From Delphinapterus leucas (Eukaryota > Chordata > Mammalia > Artiodactyla > Monodontidae): DNA of 64,000 nt. The notes under the pieces are model-generated. The model was not told the DNA's origin, did no database searches, and saw only the letters and a list, made by a program, of their open reading frames with translations. Shown here one piece after another: positions 1 to 12,300 of this stretch (the first letter of the stretch is position 1; each line of letters starts with the position of its first letter). The stretch spans positions 84,525,207 to 84,589,206 of the forward strand of contig NW_022098069.1 in assembly GCF_002288925.2 (NCBI RefSeq), written 5' to 3'. The translations under genes were made by a program, and so were the position numbers.

Positions 1-1019
1 AGGAACTCCGCAGCCGTCAGTGTCCGAGTGACCGAGGGTGCCGTGGCCCCAGCCCACGTGGAAGGATCGTGTTCACACCTCCTCTCTCGGGTTCCTGGAC
101 TGAACTAGGGTTTCACCAACCTTGACGTCTGCTGAATTCATTGAAGACACAGGTTTGATCCTGGTTTATTCGCCCTCGGTCGAGCCTTTCCAGCGAAGCC
201 CCATCCCGGTGTGCTCCTCCCCCTTCCTGGGGCAGACACGCCCGGCAGGTCCCCGGATGCCTGCTCTGCTCTGACTGCATCTGCTCAAGGGGGTGAAGCT
301 GTCCCTCGCAGCACAGGGGGCGGGGCCCTCGGAAGTGATGGGCAGACGTGGCCCCAGGCTATCGGGGGAGGCTCCATCGCCCAGTGTCCAAGGAGAAGGG
401 ATGACACCAGTTTTAGAAGCTTCCTAGGCTACGTTTTTCCCAAACGACACCAGTCACTGTAGATGCACGGGGCCCACGGACCACAGCAGGACCAGATCCC
501 GCGTAAAGAGGTGTTTAGAGCGGCTGTTTTCGTGCTGGGGATTCCAGGCACGAGAGGCAGCCCTGTCCCAGAGTGAGAACCAGAGCTGCCCTTGGGCCAA
601 TCTCACCGAGCCTCCTTGGAGAGAAGCACAATGACTAAGGAAGCAAATGCAGACAGAGCACGGGTGGGACCTCACAGAAGTCACCGAGCCGTCACTCTGC
701 TGGTCGGGAGGGACCCTGGTGGCTGACGGGCTCCCACAGCCCCGGGTCCCCCTGCCAACCAGCACAGCTCTGGCCAACGGGCCACACACTTGTCAGGGGC
801 CTTAGATATGATGCCCACAACCTCTTCCACACGGGGCAAGGGCGGCGCCACCGTCCCAACAGCAAACCAAGGTGCGGAGAGGTCAGGCCAAGCGCCCAAG
901 GTCACAGGGGCTGAGCAACAGGGCCTGCCATCACCAGGACATGCAGCTCACCAAGGACACGATGGGGCGGGAATTAGGAGCGAATCATTAGAAAAGCAAC
1001 CTTTAAAACAAACACGTAC
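1..1019. other. ACOX3 intron after coding exon 13 (partial)
   Basis: This is the start, in gene orientation, of the intron leading to the missing 3' exons. I compared both strands with the expected C-terminal ACOX3 sequence and saw no exon here. No repeat family was recognised. Confidence 0.7.
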
Positions 1020-1135
1020 CTGACAGTTGTTTCTTGCTTCAAAGTCGTTGCTTCCCGATTGTTTCTCTTGATTTAATTTCTGATAACTCTCGCGGAGCAG
1101 GTAACAGACCAACCACTCGTATGCCGCCAGTGGGA
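1020..1135 (-). CDS. ACOX3: ACOX3 coding exon 13 (last one in the window)
   Basis: A 116-nt exon, residues 512-550, acceptor TTTTGAAG and donor GTACGT. It encodes [20 protein letters not shown] and [18 protein letters not shown]. It ends in phase 0; about 150 residues of the C-terminal domain remain to be encoded left of the window. Confidence 0.94.
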
Positions 1136-4100
1136 CTTCAAAACGAGAAACGGAGAAAACTGTAACTGATGTAACCGTAGGGCGTCTCACCCTTGTCGAG
1201 AACTCAGCTCTCCAGTTTACAGGTGTGGAAACTGAGGGACTGCCCACGGCACAGCCCGGGTGGTGGCCGGGCTGGGACAGGCGCAGGTGAGGGTATTTCC
1301 TGGCTCTGCTGTGAGGCCAGCCCGTGTTCTCCACGGTTCTAGCAGCCACGGAGCCCACAGGGTCACGGAGGCGCTTTGGGGGCAAGCACCTCATTTACGA
1401 TGAGGATACACAGTCTGGAAGAAACTCGGATCCGCACGGACGTCAGGACGACTTTCCAGCAGGCGGTAGGAGGAGGGGCGCCCTGTCCACCTGGCCAGCC
1501 CGGCCCTGGGGCCCTGGACCTCACACCGGCTCCCCTGAGGCCTCGCCCCCCCTCGCCCGAGAGCCCTGAAGCGCAGAGAGGAAGCACCACGGCAGGGGTG
1601 TAGACAGACAGGGACGGGCTGGAAGGGGCTGGAGGGAGACCTCCGTCCTCCTCCCCACGCCCCAACGCCGCCCGCATCTGTGGGTCCTTCTCGCCATATC
1701 TCCGCTAGTTCCCAAGGACTTGGCGACCTCAGAACAGCCTGCCCGGCAGGACTGCTACCGCCTCTTCCGTGAAGGACACAGAGCGTGAGGACGAGCCCAG
1801 GCACACGGCGAGTGAGCGGGGTAGGGGTGCGGAGTGTGACCTGGCCACGTGGCTCTGCGTCCACGCTTTCCCGCCCAACCCAGGCAGAGGGCCCAGAGCC
1901 AGGGCGCCCAGGCCTGCGGGGCCTGCAGCTGCTCTCGGCTCCGGACTCCCAGGTGGGATCGGGCCGAACTGGGTCTGGGCACAAAGGCGGGACACGGGGC
2001 ACCTGGGATTTCCTTCGATGTCACACAGCCCGTTCCCTGGGAGGATGACACATAGTACCCACTGCTACAGGTCCTGCTACAGACCCCCGACCGTTTCACG
2101 CTGTCGTATCCGTTACCTCACAGCACAGCTGAGAACTTCGAACTTCATTAAAGAGCAAACGATCCATGTCACTGGGCTGAGGAATCGGCTCAAAGGCTGC
2201 AAGCAGCCTGCCCGAGCTCACACAGCTGTTCTCAGGGAGCCCAGTGAGGTGGGGGTGGGGACCCGGGATGAGGCACCCCTCCCAGAGGCCTGCCGGGTGG
2301 GGTGGCTGGAACGGGGCCCCCTGAAGTCACATCCATGTCCTAACCCCCTGAAACCTGTGAATGTGCCCTTACTTGGGCACAGGGTCTTTGCAGATGGAAT
2401 GACGTGACAACACGGGGTCATCCTAGATCAGGGTGGCCCTAAATCCAATGAGAAAAAGGAGAAGCGCACACACAGAAGAGAGGCCGTGCGAAGGCGGAGG
2501 CAGAGACGGGGGACGCGGCCACAAGCCCAGGGATGCCTGCAGCCCCCACGAACTGCGGAGATGAGGAGGGAGCCTCCCCGGAGCCTCCGGAGGGAGTGCG
2601 GCCCCGCCCACACCGGGGCAGTGAGCTTCGGTCCAGGACACATTCCTGCTGTTTTCACATCCAGTCCTGTGCCACGGGACACCCACAAACCAGCGGCCCA
2701 GGGCGCTGCCCTTCAGGACATCCCTGAAAAGCCAGGTGGACACTGGAAACCAGCTCAGAGGCCGACGGGGCCCACTCTGACGCACGTGTGTCCCAGGGTC
2801 TTTGCGGCTAAACTCTTCCTGCCGGATGGACCGTCACCAAGATGGTAACAGGTGGGCGCCACGGGGACTCAGATTTTCCATGATTTATTTACGTGGCAAC
2901 AAAACCCAGGAAGTCGCCAAGGCCAGAAGCCGCTCAGGCTAATTGCTGACCCCAGCCAGAGGCCCCAGCATCCCACGACACAGCGACCGCGGCTCCTCCG
3001 GACTGTTCCCAGACGCTGCCCGGGCAGGCGACCCTCTGCAGAAGTGACCCGGCTCCCCGAGGGTCCCGCACCACGTGGAGCCCCCGTGCTGACGTCAGCA
3101 ACCAGTTCACGGTTTGCTCTGTGCTCCGAGTGAGAAGCAAGCTTGATACATGAGTTGCTGGAACGTTTTTCTTAGAAATTCCACTTTTAGCCCTTTTAGT
3201 TTTTCACAGAGAAGCGGGTCACACTGCTCTGTGTTCACACAGAAGGGCGGAGCCCCCAGCGAGCACACAAAAGGTACAATCACAGCCGGCCGGCGTGTGG
3301 GCCACTCGGAGAGTCCGTCTGGGCGTGAGGAGTCATCGGGAACAAACTGGGGGAAACCGGCACAGGTGGGCGGTAACGCTCTTGCTTGGGGGCTGCTGAA
3401 GGCCCAAGACAAATGCTGCTTCAACTTCAGTCCTCAAGTCCCTCCCAGGTTCCTGGGTCACAAATGGCCTCCTCGGGGCTCCCCGGCTGCTCCCCTACAC
3501 CCCTCGAAGGCCCTGAGCGCTGCCTGTCTCCCCATGCCGGCTCCCCCAACCCAGGCGCACTCCCAGGGCGGCCACTGTCACTACGGTCAATCACTCCGAG
3601 GTCTGCCCACCTGCGTGGCCTCTCAGTGTCGGGGCTCCCCGACACGCCCACCGGGCCCTCAACGTGGGACTCCTGAACTCCCAGTTTCACCAGCACCCAC
3701 CCCCCGGGGGGTCTCTCACCTGGCCCTCCATCGAACGTTCCACCTGACCATCCCCCCGACCATCCCCCCTGCCCTCACCCAGCTCCCGTCACTCTCTCCT
3801 GTGCTGCCCCTGCCCAGGTTCTGGTCTCCTGGCTGGTCTCCCGAGTCCAGCCTTGCTCTGCATCGGCACCAGAGCACGCCTTCCAAAGTGGGGCTCTGGC
3901 CCAGGTGCGCCCCAGAAAGCAAGGCTTGGCCACCTGGCCCCAGATCCTCGGCTGGCACACAGCCCCAGGTGTGGGAGCCACCTGCTCTCCCACCATGCCC
4001 ACCCCACGGCTCCTGTGTGGCTGACTGCTACCCAAACACACCGCTCTGAACCTCCAAGACCCACCTTGCAAGCCGCCTTCCTGGGAAACAGCTAAGCTCA

Positions 4101-7100
4101 CGCTGCAGGGGTCACTCTGCACCCACCATTCCCAAGGGAGGGCCCCAGCTCATGGCGGTGAGCCGCCCACGAGGGCGGGGGGTACCGCATTCCCTCCTGA
4201 TACCTTACAGGGGAAACTGAGGCTCAGAGAGGTTAAGCATCTAGCTCGAGGTTACACAGCTGACTGCAGACCCTGAGCTCCCAACCTCTGGGCGGTGTGC
4301 TGACCGCACCATGTACCCCTCTGAACACGTGATGCTACACAACCCTACTGTCCTGTGTATATACACAATGGTCAGAGCAGCCAACACGCTGAACTCCAAT
4401 TATTTAATATTTTTGCAAATAAGCCAACTAAAGGAAAAAACTGGGCCTCAGTTATTAAGCGACGTGCAGCTCCTCAACACTCAGGACCATTTGTTAAACC
4501 CATCCTCAGCACATAAGTCAGAGGAAGCAGACAGAGAGCTGCCCCACCCGGCCCCTCCCTCTCCAAATAAACCTTCTAATCCCTGAAGGAAAAATCTCCT
4601 GACCTTGCAGACAGCCCTTGCTCAATACTGGAACGGTCTTGAGTGTCCAGCCCTACAGAGCCCCAGGGTCATATGTCATTTATGGACTTTTTACCAAAGA
4701 TGCAGCTGAGACAAAGGCCGGCCCCGAGATGTGGGATTTCGTGATCGAATGCCCTGGAGACGAACGGCTGGCTGTGGGCTGCCGATCGTCAGTGTTGGAT
4801 GCCAAGCCCCTTTTGTCAAATGAATTTTGTTTGCGTTCTTTGCTCCAGAAAATGTTTTCACTTTGTTGGAACGAGCAGAAATTAGAGCACCCACAGGAAA
4901 AACAGATGACGCCGCCCTGGCGTGCTTCCTGATGGCCGGCGCGCAACACAGCTCCTGCGTCCACAGCTCCAGCGAGCGGGGAAGGGGCACAGCGGGCGTA
5001 GCGGACACCTCCTGAAGCTGGCAGACCACGTGCTTACGTTCCGATTTTACAGCGGGGGACGGTATTAGGGGGAAACATTCCGGTGGGGTTGATGTTATTA
5101 GAATGATTAAGTCATTTCCAGGGGCTTCCTGGAGCAACATTTGGGGAGCTCTGTAAGCGCCAGAAAGAGATCTTCAAGCGTGTCCCTGCGTCCTCTTAGC
5201 ACTTTAAAAAGGGAGATAAAGGAGGCGTGTTGTTGTGAGAAAAGCTGTAACAAAGTGCGGTGAGGGGGACGAAGCAATTACCAGCAGCAGTGTTTCTGGA
5301 TGATGATGGCGATGAAGAAGATGGAGGAGAGACGGCTGGCAAGTCAGCCCAGCCCGGGTCTGACGCCTGCTCTGGCCGCTGACATGCACTGGGGTGCACT
5401 GGGCAGCCGCGGTCTCCTCTCCTGGAGACGTGAGCAGCGGTGCAGCCCGGCGGGGTCCCCCAGAGACGGCACGCCCAGTGCCCACAGCCGCTGATGCTGC
5501 GATGTGTCACATGCTCTCCATCCTCCGAGTAAGGGAGGGGGCGGCTCCTTCACCTGGAGGACCCAGCGACCCGCCCCCGGGGGACACAGACACTCTGTAA
5601 AGCCAGGTGCCCTCCTGCCACGCCAAAGGCTCTCTGCTAACAGCGTTCCGTGGAACACACAGCACCTCGACAGCGGTTTTTGCGATTAAAGTCACAACCG
5701 TTAACACGGTGGGGGGCCAGGAGCAGACCCAGCACCCCTTGCTCTCTGGCAGATGGGCTGCCCTTCCAGCTTCTGCCACGCACAGTGCACCCTGGAGACA
5801 CGGAGGGAGTGTACTTACCTGAGGAGTCCAAGCAGTCCTCAGGGCTGGAACCCTCGAACCTGTGGCCAAGGAGGTTGGGATAGGCTTCCAGAAAGTCCAC
5901 GGTCTTCAGCGGGCTCTCGATGCGGGCACCGCCTAGGAGCACAGCCAGTGACTCGGGAGAGCCAGGGACCCCCCCCACCCCCACCCCAGGGGATGTCCGG
6001 CAGAAGGACCCCACCTGCCCCAGCCCATCACTTCAGAAGCTGGTCCGTCCCCACTTGATCACACATTTCCTTCCTGCAAAACCCAGAGTCCATCCTGACA
6101 GAAGAGCTAACTCAAGGGGGCCTGGGAACCTCACCCTCCCGCCCCCAACGGAGCTGCAGGGCGCCAGCCTCCTCACCTTGGTCCCGGCGCACCAGCAGGC
6201 CAAGCAGGTAGTTGCTGGTCTGCTGCAGCAAGACGCTGTTGTCGCCTTCGTACGTGCAGTTCGGGTCGTTGTCATCTCTGAGGTCTCCCAGACGGTTCAC
6301 TGCAAGGAGGCCCCAGCGTTCTCGTCACTGGGGGTGCACATGTGAGAAGTGCCCCCCAACCCCCAGCTGCCACCTGGGACTCTGAGGTCCCAGGTCCGGC
6401 TTGACGGGATGAAGCACTTCCCGCCCTGCTCCCAGTGCCAACTCCACCCCTGACCCGCGGTGTGCCCTCTCCATCCAGCTGCTCCCTCTTTAAGGACATA
6501 TCGGTAACACCCGCGAGGTCCCCGGGCAAGAGAAGCGGGTGGCTCCCCGTGAAGCCCCAGTGCCGCGCTCAAGAAGCATCCGCTGGCATCAGCATCCCTG
6601 TCCCTACCGTGAGCCTCTCAGGTCACCTGGCAAAGCGCCCTCCAGTGGGGTCACTGACAGAGCTGACTACCTGAGCGGCGGGAGGGTGCCCTTCTTCCTT
6701 TTCCAACTGAAGGAACCCTTCTTTGGACACGAGACATTTCAAATATCTGAAGACAACTCTCATTTTTCTCTTGTCTTTCCTACCAGCGAAATAACCCAAT
6801 TCCTTTGCAGATTTTATAAAGTATGCTTCCCAGATCTTCACCACCTAGGTTTCCATCCTCTGACGGAGAATGTTCTCCAAACGTGAGGCTGAGATGGGAG
6901 AAAGGGTAGGACCCTGACTTCTCACACTCACGTATTGCTATGAACAGCCCAAGAGGGTGTAAGATGTTCGGCAGCAGACACGAGGCTTGTGGTCACCTAT
7001 GACACCCTGATCGTCTTCCTCTGAATTGCTGCCCATGCCACAGTTAGACCACTGAACATGAAGGGCTAAGAGTGCCCTTAGAGAAATGATTTGCAACGCA

Positions 7101-9357
7101 TACTTAAATCTAGATAAACGGCTTTACATTTATCCCTGCTGAGTTGGGCCTCACTGGCTTCAGCCCTGCTTGTATTATGTGATGACACTTCCTTTAGTCA
7201 TTTTTGTTGTCCGAAGGGCTGCGTGATTCAAGTTCCTCCTTCTAAACTATTTATAGCGTCTCTATATGAGCTATAACAACAAACAAATACTACAAAGAGC
7301 ATTGCACCGAGGACAAAACACATGGATGAGTAACGTCTGCAGCCCCACAGTTACCCACACGTCAGTAAACGCGGAGTGTGGAGGAGGGGAGGGGCCCCCC
7401 TGCCTGCTGCCCCCGCACGAGGAGTAACTGGGACACATCCCGGTTACTAAAAGCTCCTAAAAGGCTTCCGGAGGAATAAACTGTCAAGAAGGTCTCTGCC
7501 AGCTCTGTTGTTGCCTTCTTTGAGTAACCAGACTTTAACCAATCAGTTATTGAAGAGACTAGCACACGGGGAGTTAGGCAGGTAAGCTGCAATAATGATG
7601 ACGACCACGATAATAATGATAATAATAACAGACCAAAATGACGGGGCACACGCCCTATGCCGACACTGTGCTAGACCCTTCATGTGGGTTAGTTCACTTA
7701 CTCGTTGCAAAACCCCCCGTTGTGCTATCCTATCATTAGTCCCATTCTATGGAGAAGAAAGCTGAGGGGCAGTGAGGGTGGGCAGCTTGCCTGCGGCTAT
7801 GAAGCCCGTGACCGGCAGAGCCGGGATCTGGTCCCGGGCTGTCGGTCTCCCCCTCTCTCCACCATCCACCAAATGACCGAACAGCTGCCAGTGTCAATAA
7901 AAGCAAACTCTCTTTTTCTAAGTTTCAGAATTTTTCTTCGGAACAAAACTTAGTGCCAGTTTACTGCCAAAGCCATTAACTAAAAAGTTCCAATTTAGAT
8001 GAACAGATAAGCTCCTTCCTCTTCCGGTTTTCGGTCTCCACGCTGCTTCGTGACACCCGGGTTTCGACCGAGGAACATCGGGTGGCGGCGAGCCGAGGGA
8101 CTGGACTAGGGCAGGGGTTGGCAAACCTGCTCTGGAAAGTTCCAGCCAGTAAATGTTTTAGGCTTTGCTGAGACGGCTCAGCTGGGCGGGTGGAGCGGGA
8201 ACACGGCCACGGGAAGTGTGTAAACAAATGGGCATGACCGGGGGGCCAACAAATCTTTATTCACAAAAACCTTTACCCACAGAGACAGCCTTTGGCCAGC
8301 AGGCTGTCGTTTGCCGACCCCTGGCCGTGAGCCACATGGTGCGGGAGAGGACAGAAGACCAGCCCACATGTCCCCAAAACCTACTGGCCAGATAGCCGTG
8401 TCCTCCACACGCCTCCCGGCACTCCTGGATTCCGCGCTGGGCCGTCCACGAGGCCAGGGGCTTGCCGGCCGACGCCAAGGCGTGGATCTCGCGTCCCAGC
8501 TCTGCCTTGGGAGAGAGAAGCCAACGAGAACAGGTGAAAAAAGGCTCCGACCCCAGAGGTCAGGGGTCAGTTCAAGCACAGCCTCAGAGGCTTATGTCCC
8601 CTCCAGTCTAATCCGAGGTACCCGACAACTACAAAGGAAAGAAACCCAATTTTAGTTTAAAAAAACAGGATTCAAGTAAACATGGATACCCTGCAGCACA
8701 GTCACACAACTTCATGACAGTGAAAATAAACGACCACAGCTCTGCCTGGCCGGTAAACACGGGGTGGGAGCGCGGGGGAGCGGGGAAGGCTGATCGCAGA
8801 AGAGCGTAACGTTATGACTCCGTTTACACGAAGTTTGCAGCGGAGACTAAGAAGAAACCCAAGGGCTGGGAGGCGGTGCCGAGACACTGCCCCCAGGGGA
8901 GAGGGTGGCAGGCGGCCCCAGACAACTGCACAGACATGGCCACTCGGTCCACACTGCGCGGAGCGCCCAGCCAGCATTCCCAGCCTTAACACGTCTAGTA
9001 AATACTCTTTCGCCTCGACTCGATATTCAATGCAAATAATTACAAGAAAGACACACACACACACCCGCTAAATAACGTGATGTGTTTTACCAGCATTTTC
9101 AACTTCAAAGAAGGGCTACTCTATAACCTGTACCTGGGTTGAAGCACTGAGTTTCAGAAAGAACAGAGCTCGATGACACTTCAAGACATTTTTAACAGGA
9201 CAACTCCATCGTCAGCTGGCAAAAGTTTCAATGACTCACGCTTGGGAGAAACAACACGCGTAACCCTGCACTCCTGATGAAACGGTCTTCAGGGTCACGG
9301 TGTCGCTGTCGGCCTGATTGCTCAGCAGTGCACGCTGCCGGCAACCCCCCGCCACCG

Positions 9358-9388
<31 letters not shown>

Positions 9389-12300
9389 TTGGCTCCTGGA
9401 TGTTTACGCTGAATATTCCAAAACGTGCTAATTTGATACAGGCTTTTCAGGGCGTGGTACGTAACCCCGATCTGCAGCGTTCCTAACCAGTTTTCAGGCG
9501 CCCTTGGTGTGATTCACATTTCACCGCTGCCCAGGAGGCAGCGTAAGGGGGGAAAAAAACAACTCATGAACCGTCCACACAGAAATTAGCGGAGGACCCC
9601 TTTCTACGAAGGGGCTGGTCTCAGTGGATTTGCACGCTCATTTCTGGAGCAAAGCCTGCCTGTCAAGTCAAATCCAGTCAGCTGGGTTCAGACCTTTGTC
9701 GGGTTGTTTACAAAGGGATCAGAACCGTGAAATCGACTGAGGGGCCGGTAATGTGGATTTTGCAAAAGCATCATGTTCTCAAGAGGAGAACAGCAGCTGA
9801 ACTCACAGACGGGAACCAGGAGACGTGTCAGCACATCCTTGAGAATCGGGAATGTGGACACGTGCCTGACACGTTCCCATCGCAGCGAGGGCTCCGAGAG
9901 GACACAGTCCACGGGTCAAGTCGGACAGAGCCTCCGTCCCCGCGAATCCAGGCACCGAGGTTGTTTTGAAAGAAAGGCTGAATCTGTGCTGTCCAACACC
10001 AGTGAAATTTAAAGGATGATAAACGCTGTGGAGAAAAGCGGAGACCCTCACCTGCCTGGCGCTCCGGTCTTTCCCCAGAAGGCCTTGCTGAAGCTCCACC
10101 AGATCCAGGAAGAGAGATTTGGAAAAGTGGTCCAAGGCATAGGCCGCGGCCAGGTACGGAAGTAAACGCCATTGCTGAAACAGACAAATCCCTGCCTGGA
10201 GACCTCCAAGTGCCCCCAGGGCCCGCCTGCCTTCCGGGGTGGGTGACGGGACTGGAGCGCCAGGAACTCACTGCCCACCGTCCCCACTCGTTGCAGAAGG
10301 TCCTGCACGTCTCCCGGACCCACCCCCGTGAGGCCTGCCCCCCGACGCTCTTCCAGTGTGGCCAGGTCTCCCGCACCACCCTGACGACCCCACTCAAGGA
10401 GAAACTGTGCCGCGTGCACCACCCTGCACGGCCCCCTCACCGCTCTCCCATCCACATGACCCCTGAGCCAGAGCAAATGCTGATCTACAAGAGAACTAAG
10501 AAAGCCAGGCGGCCGTGCCCGAGTGCGGGGCCCACCCGGCGATGCCTGTGCTTTGGGAGCCTACGGGGAATGAAGCGACCACCCCCAGAGCCAGACGGGG
10601 AAACAGGCTCATGGAGAGCCAAGGGAAGGTGTCTCTTTCACCAGCGCACATCCGCTGTTGCATGGATGGAGGGGGCGGAGCCTGAAAGGACCTGGGAGAC
10701 AGGTGCCACCGTCAGCACTGTGGTCACCTGCCGTTTCCTGGGTGTGGTCACGGTGCCAACTGCTTTTCATGCACTAACGTATTTAATCCTTACAGCCACT
10801 CACAGAGAGGTATTATCAGCAGTCCCAACTTACAAAGGAGAAAACTAGAGCACAGAGAGGTTCAGTGGCTTGCCCAAGGACACACAGCAGGGAGGGGGTG
10901 GACCTGGGGTCAGGAGCCCAAGCATGTGGCTCAGGTGGGCTCTCGTGACCGCTGAGCCAGGCCTGATGCCCAGACAGTCAGACGTGCCGTGACCTCACCA
11001 AGGCCACGGGGTTGGTGGTGTGGTGGACACTGCGTGCCAGCCCAGAATGAACCAGGCACTGGGCTTTTCCTTACTTGTTTATTTGGTATTAAAACAGGTT
11101 CACGGCCATAGTAAAAGAAGTGTTAAAAGAAACAACTTCGATTCAGTTACAATTTCCTGAAACTTTCGCTCAGATACACCTTTGCTCAGGCCTAACTGGC
11201 CAAGACCTGGGTCTGATTTAGCTGCTGACTCTGGCAGGAGCCACTGACTCGAGCCTCGGGGACCCACCTGGATCCCCAGCCCACCTGGTGTGCAGGGCAG
11301 CTGCATGGTGCGCACAGAAGGGCTGGGGACGCAGGGGCACCGGTGGGGGCTCGCTGTGATAAAATGCGTCCCCCGCCCCGCCCCGGCGTCCAGGTGATGC
11401 TCAGCCTGAGTTGCACCTTTGCCATCGAGGGCTGCCTCGTCTCGGAGGACCCGGAATGCAAGCGTCCCCTCTGCTAAAGGACGTCACCACGAACAGTGCT
11501 ACACCCTCAGCTGCTGTGTCCTGGGGTCACTTCCCAGGGATGGGACGAGCGCGTTGGAGCGCGGCCTGGACGTTCAGGGTCCCGCAGGTGGGATGAGTGT
11601 GCACACCTGCTCCCTCGGCCTCACCAGAGCGCCCCCTGCTGGTCATACACACTCCTGTTCAACTAAAGACCATTTATCGAGACCACGTGTGGCCCCAGAC
11701 GCCGCACTCCTTCCCTGTGAGTGTCTGTCACTCCCTCTGTTAACTCCTGAAGAGACCTGATCAGCAACCAGCAACCCAGGTGCGGCGACCTAAGAGAGGA
11801 GGTGTGTCTGCACGCGGAGCAGGAAGAAAGTGAACTCACGCCTGCGGAAGCTGTACCTGCATCGGATACTCCAGCACCGGTACTTCCTCCTCGTCTGTTG
11901 GTCCAAACTGACGCCTGGTGGCTGAGAAACGCAGAGCTATGGACACGGCCAGCTTTAGGTTCACGACGGACATGCCCGCGATGGCGACCCGGCCGGAGGA
12001 CAGGCTGCCCAGGGACTCGCTGAAGTGCTGCCTGGCGTCCTGCCGGAGGAAGGCAGGTGAGGGCGGACCTGGGACCCGCAGGCTGCCTTGGGGACGGGCA
12101 CAGATGTGGAGGGGCGCTCCTCTATTCACTCAACACTTCCAGGCCCTGCCCCCAGGGCGCCCCAGACACAGGCCCCTGGGCCCAGGAGGCCAAGCTGCAC
12201 GGGTGCCGGCGTCCCCATCACGGGATGCTGTGGGGAGGCACGGAGGATGCCTAGTGACAGGAGGACGGGGCACCATCTGCAGAGACCTGCAAACGGCCAC

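Larger units (their letters stand above)
1136..5818. other. ACOX3 intron between coding exons 12 and 13
   Basis: A GC-rich 4.7-kb intron. It holds an LTR-like fossil (about 2310-2700) and a MIR core (about 4200-4300). The rest looks like unique, diverged sequence; its several open frames of 100-300 codons have no recognisable domain and no splice logic. Confidence 0.75.
6300..8384. other. ACOX3 intron between coding exons 10 and 11
   Basis: It contains an ATAATGATG-type simple repeat (about 7588-7630), a MIR (about 7655-7850) and an inverted-repeat DNA element (8112-8323) that ends about 60 bp from exon 10. Nothing coding is seen. Confidence 0.75.

Noticed and set aside
3150..4049. 299-codon plus-strand frame
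   Set aside because: It lies in an ACOX3 intron, is antisense to the gene, is rich in Pro/Ser/Gly as expected from GC-rich DNA, and shows no domain or splice context.
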